From Deferribacteres bacterium (lineage in GTDB: Bacteria > Nitrospirota > Thermodesulfovibrionia > UBA6902), in the NCBI GenBank assembly GCA_030598625.1, contig JAUVPO010000062.1:1-9106 (forward strand): a DNA stretch of 9,106 nucleotides. The letters are read 5' to 3'. The notes under the pieces were generated by a model, which ran no database searches, was not told where the DNA came from, and saw nothing but the letters and a program-made list of their open reading frames with translations. The translations under genes were made by a program, and so were the position numbers. Positions 1 through 5,834 of this stretch are shown one piece after another. Every line of letters begins with the position of its first letter. Position 1 is the first letter of the stretch.

Positions 1-864
1 CAGACCCGGGGCAGCCGGACCGCCGCAATCAGTGAAAAGCCCCCTCTTCCCGGTTTAGAAAAAACAAATGAAAAAGCAGGCCGGCTTTTTCAACTTATAC
101 AAGACTTAAACCTGGAATACGGCCTGGAAAGATCTTTTAAAATGGCTGAAAAGAAACTGCTTCGGAACCGCTTTCTATTGGCCATAAGAAAGAAAGAGAT
201 CAAGGATGAAAAGCTGCTGGAGATCTGTAAGTTAATTAATATGCCCGGAAGATATTTTGAGGATTTTAAGGAAAATCTCTCTGATGCAAATATTGTCTTA
301 TTTGGTTTCGAGGAAAATGAAGAGAATTATGTTTACAAAGTATATCTGGAGTTCTGGGACAAGGTCAAAAAAGAAATCCGTAAAAAACAAAATAAAACCG
401 ATCCCGTGCTTTTGCATCTGGGCTTTAAATGGGATTCCCGTGATAACGACAAAGGGGCTGTCGCAAGATACACCTGCTACCCCATGCTTTCCGTCGATAA
501 TATTCTGAAAAGACTGTCAAACATTTATGACGGTCATGATGAAAGACCCTCTCTGAAAATAGCAAAGGAAATCATAAACCTTGCTGCAGGCAGGACAGCT
601 GACGATATGTTTATTTATCTTGAGGTAAACGAAGAAAATAATCCGAGAAGGTCCTTTGATATAAATCTGTATAAGGCCACACTTCAATTAAGGGAGCTTT
701 ACCCTTTATTGTCGAAAATGCGCCGTCACTATTCAATCCCGTCCGGGGAATTTGATCACCTGTTTGAACAGGTCGGCGATAAAATATTCGGGCATCTGTC
801 CGGTGGTATTGACAGAGAGGGAAAGGATTTCCTCACTACTTACTATGAAATAGAAGGGCTTTAA
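1..864 (+). CDS. Unrecognised soluble protein, 5'-partial; possible ABBA-fold prenyltransferase-like
   Basis: The reading frame is open from the first base of the window to a TAA at 862-864, so 287 residues are visible and the true start probably lies to the left. An ATG at 142 (preceded by GGAAAG about 10 bases upstream) is an alternative start, but the upstream residues (e.g. AGRLFQLIQDLNLEYGLER) read like continuous helical protein. There is no signal peptide or membrane segment; the protein is charged and looks cytoplasmic. Several two-strand hairpins, each followed by a helix, recur: around NIVLFGFEENEENYVYKVYL, LLHLGFKW...ARYTCYPML, DMFIYLEV...SFDINLYKA, and the C-terminal IFGHLSGGIDREGKDFLTTY. 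This strand-strand-helix repetition and the final hairpin loosely resemble the ABBA barrel of NphB/CloQ-type aromatic prenyltransferases, but I cannot identify the family and this is a weak inference. It converges on the minus-strand operon with a 4-base gap and may be functionally unrelated to it. Confidence 0.8.
   Translation, partial: QTRGSRTAAISEKPPLPGLEKTNEKAGRLFQLIQDLNLEYGLERSFKMAEKKLLRNRFLLAIRKKEIKDEKLLEICKLINMPGRYFEDFKENLSDANIVLFGFEENEENYVYKVYLEFWDKVKKEIRKKQNKTDPVLLHLGFKWDSRDNDKGAVARYTCYPMLSVDNILKRLSNIYDGHDERPSLKIAKEIINLAAGRTADDMFIYLEVNEENNPRRSFDINLYKATLQLRELYPLLSKMRRHYSIPSGEFDHLFEQVGDKIFGHLSGGIDREGKDFLTTYYEIEGL
69..92. repeat. Short inverted repeat (9-bp arms, 6-base loop)
   Basis: TGAAAAAGC and GCTTTTTCA are perfect inverted copies separated by AGGCCG. 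The hairpin has an A-tract on one side and a T-tract on the other, like a weak bidirectional terminator, but the stem has few GC pairs and it lies inside an open reading frame. If the plus-strand gene really started at 142, this could be the terminator of a gene to the left. I favour it being coding sequence. Confidence 0.35.
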
Positions 865-868
865 CATC

Positions 869-1600
869 TTAGAGGAAACGGACATGACATTTAAGTCCCG
901 CGGGAAGTTTAAGAGAAGGGTTGGGTAATTCCACACGCACACCAAAGGTCCCGCTGGCGGCATCAATAATGCTGTCCACAATAACAACTTTTCCCGTGTA
1001 TACACCTCCAACAGGCTTTTCCGGTCGGACTTTGGCCCGCATGCCTTTCTTTATGGAGCCAATGTGCTGAACAGGAACTATTACTTCAACATTCAGCGGA
1101 TTTATTCTCGCTGCCATGAGTATCGGGTCTTCACCGACGTATTCTCCGGGGGCAAGGAATCGTTCCACTACAATGCCATCAATCGTACTGCGGATGGTCC
1201 TCATTTTCAGCTTTTCAAGGGCCTCAAGAAGCTGCAGTTCAGCCATCTGAATTTCGGTCTCGATTTCATCTTTTTCGTGTATTGAAATTAGCTTCTTTTG
1301 GTAAAGGTCTTCGTTCCGCAAGGCCTTGCGTTTCCCGAATTCAACACGGGCGCGGGCCGATTCTACAGCGGCTTCTTCGACACCGGATTTTAGACGCGCC
1401 AATACCTGGTCCTTTTTGATCATATCTCCCCTTTCAACGGCAACCTCTTCCAGGATTCCGTGCACCTGGCTGCTGAAGGCGACTTCCTCGTAAGGCTCAA
1501 TCAAACATTCAAGTTCTTCCCCTGCCGCATTTCCGACTGATATTACAAAAGTAAATAAAAGAAGTGCGGAACCGCCAAAAAAAAGAAATAAAGATTTCAT
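869..1600 (-). CDS. Short exported periplasmic adaptor (HlyD/RND membrane-fusion type)
   Basis: A 243-residue protein. Residues 1-25 form a hydrophobic signal peptide (MKSLFLFFGGSALLLFTFV...NAA); there is no lipobox, so it is likely a free or N-terminally anchored periplasmic protein. The two halves of a lipoyl/barrel-sandwich domain are at about 36-72 (GILEEVAVERGDMIKKDQVL) and 134-164 (IRSTIDGIVVERFLAPGEYV), flanking a helical hairpin at about 74-133; a beta-barrel follows from about 168 to the end (KLPAGLKCHVRF). Typical RND adaptors have 350-400 residues, so this one has a short hairpin and no membrane-proximal domain. Start choice: ATG codons lie at 1606 and 1600; the Shine-Dalgarno GGGAGG directly abuts the first but is 6 bases from the second, so 1600 is preferred. 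It is the last gene of the cluster, 35 bases after the SecA-like gene. No pump or TolC partner is visible nearby. Confidence 0.9.
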   Translation of the reverse strand: MKSLFLFFGGSALLLFTFVISVGNAAGEELECLIEPYEEVAFSSQVHGILEEVAVERGDMIKKDQVLARLKSGVEEAAVESARARVEFGKRKALRNEDLYQKKLISIHEKDEIETEIQMAELQLLEALEKLKMRTIRSTIDGIVVERFLAPGEYVGEDPILMAARINPLNVEVIVPVQHIGSIKKGMRAKVRPEKPVGGVYTGKVVIVDSIIDAASGTFGVRVELPNPSLKLPAGLKCHVRFL

Positions 1601-1606
1601 GTCCAT

Positions 1607-1612
1607 CCTCCC
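1607..1612 (-). promoter_or_regulatory. Ribosome binding site deciding the adaptor start
   Basis: GGGAGG on the minus strand, 0 bases from the ATG at 1606 and 6 bases from the ATG at 1600. Only the second spacing is suitable for initiation, so the protein should begin MKSLF and not MDMKSLF. Confidence 0.6.
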
Positions 1613-1635
1613 ATGCTGTGTAATGCCTGTTTCGA

Positions 1636-3630
1636 TTATTCTGAACGTCCTGAAAATGATAATATGTCCCCTACCTGTTCATCCTGTTTTAACAGCTCCT
1701 TCCGCATGCCGGCATGGACCCGCTCAATCTTTTTTTGCGCGCGCCGGATCGCGAATTTCCCTGCCCGTTTCCCGATAAAAAAGCCGGTTTTCATCAGCCG
1801 TCTCGCTAACCAGCGGGACAAGCGGGCCCGTCCATCTCCAAGTACAGGATCATCCAGCGACAGGATGGCCTCATAACTCCCCGGGTCTCCCTGCCGTCCG
1901 CAACGACCGGCCAGTTGCCGGTCAATGCGACCGGCCTCATGACGTTCCGTAAGTATTACATGAAGACCTCCCAGCTCTGCAACTCCAGCGCCCAGCTTTA
2001 TATCAGTGCCACGACCTGCCATATTTGTAGCGATAGTAATTCGACTGTTTTCACCGGCACGTGCGACAATGGCTGCTTCATCCTGTTCAAGTTTTGCATT
2101 CAGAATATCATGTTCCAGACCTGCTTCCCTGAAGAGATGGCTGACATGTTCCGATGCTGAGACAGTGCGGGTGCCTACGAGTACCGGCCGGCCGCTTTGA
2201 TTTAATTTCCGTACACAATCCAAAACTGCTTTCCATCTGGAATCAGCCGTAAAAAAGATCTGATCCGGGCAGCGCCTTCGATTTACCGGCCGATTCGTTT
2301 GTACACGCATAACCGGCAGGCCATATACTGACCACAATTCACCCGAAACCTCTCTTGCCGTACCGGTCATCCCTGAAAGATGCAAATAGCGCCTGAAAAA
2401 CTTCTGATAACTGATTCTGGCCAGCGTTCTATTCTGAGAGGATAACTCACATCCCTCTTTTATTTCAATGAGCTGATGAAGTCCCTGCTCCCAGGAACGG
2501 TCCGGCATTACCCGGCCGGTAAACTCATCTATGATCTGTATTTTCCCATCCTGCACAAGGTAGTGCTCATCCCGCCGGAACAATAGTCTGGCTGTCAACG
2601 CGAGACGCACTATCTCCTGACGTCTCACCGATCCCGTCCATAAAGGGCCCATTGCCTTCGTCAGCTCCCTGAGCCTGTCTTTCCCACTATCGGTTATTTC
2701 GATAGTACGCAAATGATGCTTGTTCCGGTAGTCACTGCCTTCATGCAATGCATCGGCCAGTTCCATTGCCTGTTTCATAAACTGATGTTCTTCCTTAACG
2801 CTGACAGCCCTGGAAATCAAAAGCGGCGTACGGGCCTCGTCAATCAGTATACTATCCGCCTCATCGACTATTGCAAAGTGAAGTCCTCTCAAAAGAACGC
2901 GTTGTGACCGGTTGTTTCCTGCATATAGATATTCAGCCTGCAAACGCAGCGCATCCTGACGGTCCTTGAGCGTCATTCTGTCCCTGAGGTAGTCGAAGAC
3001 AATCTCCTTGTTTGTGCAATAGACAATGTTGCTCTGATAAGCCGAACGCCTTTCCTCCTGGCTTAAATCGTGAGTAACGCATCCGACGGTAAGACCGAGG
3101 GCCTCATAAACGGGGCCCATCCATCCGGCATCGCGGGCAGTAAGATAGTCGTTTACACTGATCACATGAACAGGAACGCCTGCAAGCGCGGCAGTTCCTG
3201 CTGCGAGTGTTGCGGTAAGGGTCTTGCCTTCACCCGTCTCCATTTCCGCTACCATCCCTTTAAGCAACAGAGCTCCGCCGATAAGCTGGCAGTCGAAATG
3301 GCTCATACCCAAAGTCCTTCCGGCTGCCTCACGGATCAATGAAAAACTTCCGGCTACCAGTTCGTCATGAAAACCTTTCCTGCGCATTTCGAGGCCAAGC
3401 TTTCTTGCCTCCTCTCTCATTTCTTTATCACTCATCTTTTCGATAATTACCGCGTGCCTTTTGACCAATGGAACAATGTCCTTTATCCGGCCTGAACGTG
3501 AACGCCAGTGTCGCTTCAAGTCACCAGTCATAATCCTGACTTTGCTCTCAATTGCGCTTATACGGCGTTCTTTGCGCTCCGGGCGGAAGTCATGAGTCGC
3601 AGGCGCGCAGCTTAAAAGGTCACTCAACAT
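1636..3630 (-). CDS. Short SecA-like preprotein translocase ATPase lacking the C-terminal domains
   Basis: A 664-residue protein with the full SecA DEAD motor. In order: QLIGGALLLKGMVAEMETGEGKT at about 115-137 (split Q region and Walker A, METGEGKT at 130-137), VDEADSILIDEARTPL at 255-270 (Walker B plus entry to the preprotein cross-linking domain), IIDEFTGRVMPDRSW at 366-380, LSGMTGTA at 418-425, and in the second nucleotide-binding domain TNMAGRGTDIKLG at 535-547 and GRCGRQGDPGS at 575-585. After this only about 80 basic residues follow, ending at AQKKIERVHAGMRKELLKQD, which matches the start of the long helix of the helical scaffold. The rest of the scaffold, the helical wing, the two-helix finger and the zinc-binding tail of normal 800-900-residue SecA are missing. 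All motor motifs are intact and the next gene follows after 35 bases, so this is a natural short form and not a recent break. It is probably a cytoplasmic or membrane-peripheral motor for the cluster, not the housekeeping SecA. Start ATG at 3630 has AAAGGA 12 bases upstream; a start at Met34 is possible. Confidence 0.92.
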   Translation of the reverse strand: MLSDLLSCAPATHDFRPERKERRISAIESKVRIMTGDLKRHWRSRSGRIKDIVPLVKRHAVIIEKMSDKEMREEARKLGLEMRRKGFHDELVAGSFSLIREAAGRTLGMSHFDCQLIGGALLLKGMVAEMETGEGKTLTATLAAGTAALAGVPVHVISVNDYLTARDAGWMGPVYEALGLTVGCVTHDLSQEERRSAYQSNIVYCTNKEIVFDYLRDRMTLKDRQDALRLQAEYLYAGNNRSQRVLLRGLHFAIVDEADSILIDEARTPLLISRAVSVKEEHQFMKQAMELADALHEGSDYRNKHHLRTIEITDSGKDRLRELTKAMGPLWTGSVRRQEIVRLALTARLLFRRDEHYLVQDGKIQIIDEFTGRVMPDRSWEQGLHQLIEIKEGCELSSQNRTLARISYQKFFRRYLHLSGMTGTAREVSGELWSVYGLPVMRVQTNRPVNRRRCPDQIFFTADSRWKAVLDCVRKLNQSGRPVLVGTRTVSASEHVSHLFREAGLEHDILNAKLEQDEAAIVARAGENSRITIATNMAGRGTDIKLGAGVAELGGLHVILTERHEAGRIDRQLAGRCGRQGDPGSYEAILSLDDPVLGDGRARLSRWLARRLMKTGFFIGKRAGKFAIRRAQKKIERVHAGMRKELLKQDEQVGDILSFSGRSE

Positions 3631-3633
3631 TAT

Positions 3634-3675
3634 TCAGCGGTATCCTTTGCAATAAAAAAGAACTAATCTTTCCAT
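3634..3675 (-). other. 13-codon mini-ORF ahead of the SecA-like gene
   Basis: Immediately after the TGA of the M50 gene comes ATG at 3675, reading MERLVLFYCKGYR and stopping at a TGA (3634-3636) that is only 3 bases before the SecA-like ATG and in the same frame. An AGAAGG lies 11 bases upstream of the mini-ORF, inside the M50 coding end. It could pass ribosomes on to the SecA-like start, whose own Shine-Dalgarno spacing is long. It could equally be chance in a 45-base gap. Confidence 0.25.
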
Positions 3676-5820
3676 TCAGACATCAAACCTTCTGAGCAGC
3701 AAACCGCGAATACTGCGGTACCACCGGTATGCCAATGGTTCGGGACCATGCTCAAATCTGATAAAGACACGCTCACCTATGCTCCCGGCTGCTGTTCCGT
3801 ATAATGCAATCTCGAACTGAAAAAGCTTCTCAAATGACTTTGCCTCCTGTTTTTCACGAGGGTCAAGGGCAATAGTGCCGCCGCCCTCCAGGCTTAAAGC
3901 CAGGCTGGGAAGCTCCCTGGATGCGGCCGGTACTTCCCGCACGATCACAGCCGGGATTGTTTCTTCTATGGCTTCGGCAAGCCGTGCTTCTACCTTAATT
4001 GTCCTGTTGCGAATTCGGTCCACCATATCCTGGTTAACGACTGCCCGGACAACGGCATGCGAGAAATCCGCTACATACCCCAGCGGCGTTCCACGACTTA
4101 CAAAGCGGCCGGGCATGTCCTGCGAATCGGGCATTATAAAGATACCGTCTGAGGTGCTGCGGACCATCAGTCCTTCCAGACGTTCATTCGTCTGTGACAG
4201 TTCCGCCTCAACACGTTTGATTTCATCCCTGAGTATCTCTGTCTCTGTCCGGTCTGAGAGCAAACTCAACCTGTACCGGGCATCAAGTTCACCGAGACTG
4301 GCCTGTAATATCTTCACCCGGGCGGTCAAATCCGCATTATCGCATATCACCAGTAGATCACCGCTGTGCACTTCCTCTCCGGGAGAAGCAACCACTTCCA
4401 TAATAAATCCCTCTGTGCCGGCATGGATCCTTGACTCTTCCGGTACCCAGAGAATTCCTTCGGCCATCGTAAAAAAGGGTACCGGCACCCTCAATAAGAA
4501 AACAGCAATTATTCCCGACAGTGCAATGCAGTAAAGTATGATGCGGACTCTTTTACGCCGTATGCGAATATCAGTAATAATGGAATGAACAACTTTTGTC
4601 AGGGGCAAAATCGTCATGCTGAAAATGCCCCATGCTGCAATCACAACGCCTATAATAAAAAACTTTCCCGCGACAAAAAGGGCTATTCTTATGGTTATAA
4701 AAATCCGGTAAACAAAGGAAGCCAACGCATAAAATACCATCCAGAAAGCCTCGCCGGGCGATGAAAGCGGCGATTGAACGTCGACTATGCCGAGCACGTA
4801 ACGCTTCAGCAGATAACCTATGTATTGATTGCTTCGAGACCCTAAATTCGGTATCTCCAGATAATCAGACAGAACATAATAAGCATCGAATCTCAACAAG
4901 GGATTGCCGTTGAAAAAGAGCGTCGACACACCGGCGATAAGCATAACGTTAAATGCCACTGCCCTTACGGAACCGGGTTCCACATTTACCCACAAGAATG
5001 CGGCAATAGCAGCCAAAAAAAGTTCAACGAGTATACCCGCGGCTCCCACAAGTATTCTTTTCCGCTTTTCCGTAAAAGCAGTGGAAGATGACGCGTCCAC
5101 ATAGGGAACGGGCATAAAGACAAGTATCATAATTCCCATTTCATGCACTTCGCCCCCGAAACGTTTTACCGTATAAGCATGACCGAATTCGTGCAATGTC
5201 TTGACAACCGGGTAGATAATCCAGAGCAGCAGGAGGTTTTCCATGCTCATAATCCGGTCTGTAAGGTTGGATGTGAGTTCCTTCCAGTGAAGACCGATAA
5301 GGATAAGGGCTGTAAATACGACGGAACACCACAGTACGAATCCCGCCCATCCGAGGAAAGGGCGCACCAGAAACATGGTGCGCTCCAGAAAACGCTCCGG
5401 ATCCAGGATCGGCAGGCGTACGGCCAGCGGTGACCGCAAAGTGCCAAGCCAACGACTGCGCTGCCACCGCACATGGCGTTGATGGAGATCAGATATGTCC
5501 GGCGGTATGTCTGACTGTAACGCGTCAGCCCTGTGCAGTTGGGACAGGAGACCGATTACTTCATCCTGGGTCGGCATATCATCACCAAGGCGTTCACAGG
5601 CAGCCTCCCATATTTCTTTAAGAGTCCGCATTCCATCCATGAGCCCTATAATGAGATACGCCTCCGGTGAAAAACGATGGAAACGCCCCGTAGAATGGTC
5701 CTGCAGTACATACCAGTCCTTTCCACGGTAAGTATGCCGGTGTATGTGTACATGGCTTCGGAGGCGCGGCTTTATGTCCGCCACCCGATACCATGAGTTA
5801 CTGAACAGGGAAATTACCAC
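3676..5820 (-). CDS. PqqD-like / M50 site-2-protease-type / HlyD-arm fusion membrane protein
   Basis: A 714-residue integral membrane protein with three parts. Residues about 28-105 match the PqqD/RRE winged-helix pattern (WYVLQD..TGRFHRFSPEAY..I.LMDG.RTLKEIW...LL.QLH.ADAL). Residues about 150-445 hold around seven to eight hydrophobic segments with the zinc-binding HEFGH at 210-214 and the M50 third-ligand region NPLLRFDAYYVLSDYLEI at 306-322 (D312), so the protease site looks intact. From 450 on there is a periplasmic arm: lipoyl half at about 463-492, coiled coil at about 495-550, second lipoyl half at 553-583, then a beta-rich part and a basic tail (YRSIRGLLLRRFDV). This resembles proteins labelled putative peptide zinc metalloprotease. 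The start is GTG at 5820, supported by AAGGAG 8 bases upstream that overlaps the stop codon of the preceding gene; the 12-base gap suggests translational coupling. The substrate is unknown; the PqqD-like part suggests binding of a peptide segment. Confidence 0.93.
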   Translation of the reverse strand: MVISLFSNSWYRVADIKPRLRSHVHIHRHTYRGKDWYVLQDHSTGRFHRFSPEAYLIIGLMDGMRTLKEIWEAACERLGDDMPTQDEVIGLLSQLHRADALQSDIPPDISDLHQRHVRWQRSRWLGTLRSPLAVRLPILDPERFLERTMFLVRPFLGWAGFVLWCSVVFTALILIGLHWKELTSNLTDRIMSMENLLLLWIIYPVVKTLHEFGHAYTVKRFGGEVHEMGIMILVFMPVPYVDASSSTAFTEKRKRILVGAAGILVELFLAAIAAFLWVNVEPGSVRAVAFNVMLIAGVSTLFFNGNPLLRFDAYYVLSDYLEIPNLGSRSNQYIGYLLKRYVLGIVDVQSPLSSPGEAFWMVFYALASFVYRIFITIRIALFVAGKFFIIGVVIAAWGIFSMTILPLTKVVHSIITDIRIRRKRVRIILYCIALSGIIAVFLLRVPVPFFTMAEGILWVPEESRIHAGTEGFIMEVVASPGEEVHSGDLLVICDNADLTARVKILQASLGELDARYRLSLLSDRTETEILRDEIKRVEAELSQTNERLEGLMVRSTSDGIFIMPDSQDMPGRFVSRGTPLGYVADFSHAVVRAVVNQDMVDRIRNRTIKVEARLAEAIEETIPAVIVREVPAASRELPSLALSLEGGGTIALDPREKQEAKSFEKLFQFEIALYGTAAGSIGERVFIRFEHGPEPLAYRWYRSIRGLLLRRFDV

Positions 5821-5828
5821 TACCTTTA

Positions 5829-5834
5829 CTCCTT
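5829..5834 (-). promoter_or_regulatory. Ribosome binding site overlapping the upstream stop codon
   Basis: AAGGAG on the minus strand shares two bases with the TAA stop (5833-5835) of the GAF-HlyD gene and lies 8 bases before the GTG at 5820. It supports the GTG start and suggests that translation of the two membrane proteins is coupled. Confidence 0.7.

Noticed and set aside
817..834. Hairpin-like GAGG...CCTC sequence downstream of the minus-strand operon
   Set aside because: Imperfect arms, tiny loop and no T-tract on the minus strand; it lies in coding sequence of the plus-strand gene.
895..904. Perfect palindrome TCCCGCGGGA near the convergent junction
   Set aside because: It encodes the conserved LPAG stretch of the adaptor beta-barrel and has no following T-run, so it is neither a clear terminator nor an operator.
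1601..1640. Degraded remnant of the missing SecA C-terminus
   Set aside because: Only 35 bases separate the SecA-like stop from the next start codon, leaving no room for the missing 200 or more residues.
1636..3630. Generic DEAD-box RNA helicase instead of SecA
   Set aside because: The METGEGKT Walker A, VDEADSILIDEARTPL and TNMAGRGTDIKLG signatures are specific to SecA.
3875..4534. Long plus-strand open frame opposite the M50 fusion gene
   Set aside because: It lies wholly antisense to a well-supported gene, its serine/arginine/isoleucine-rich translation looks like an opposite-strand shadow, and it shows no known motif.
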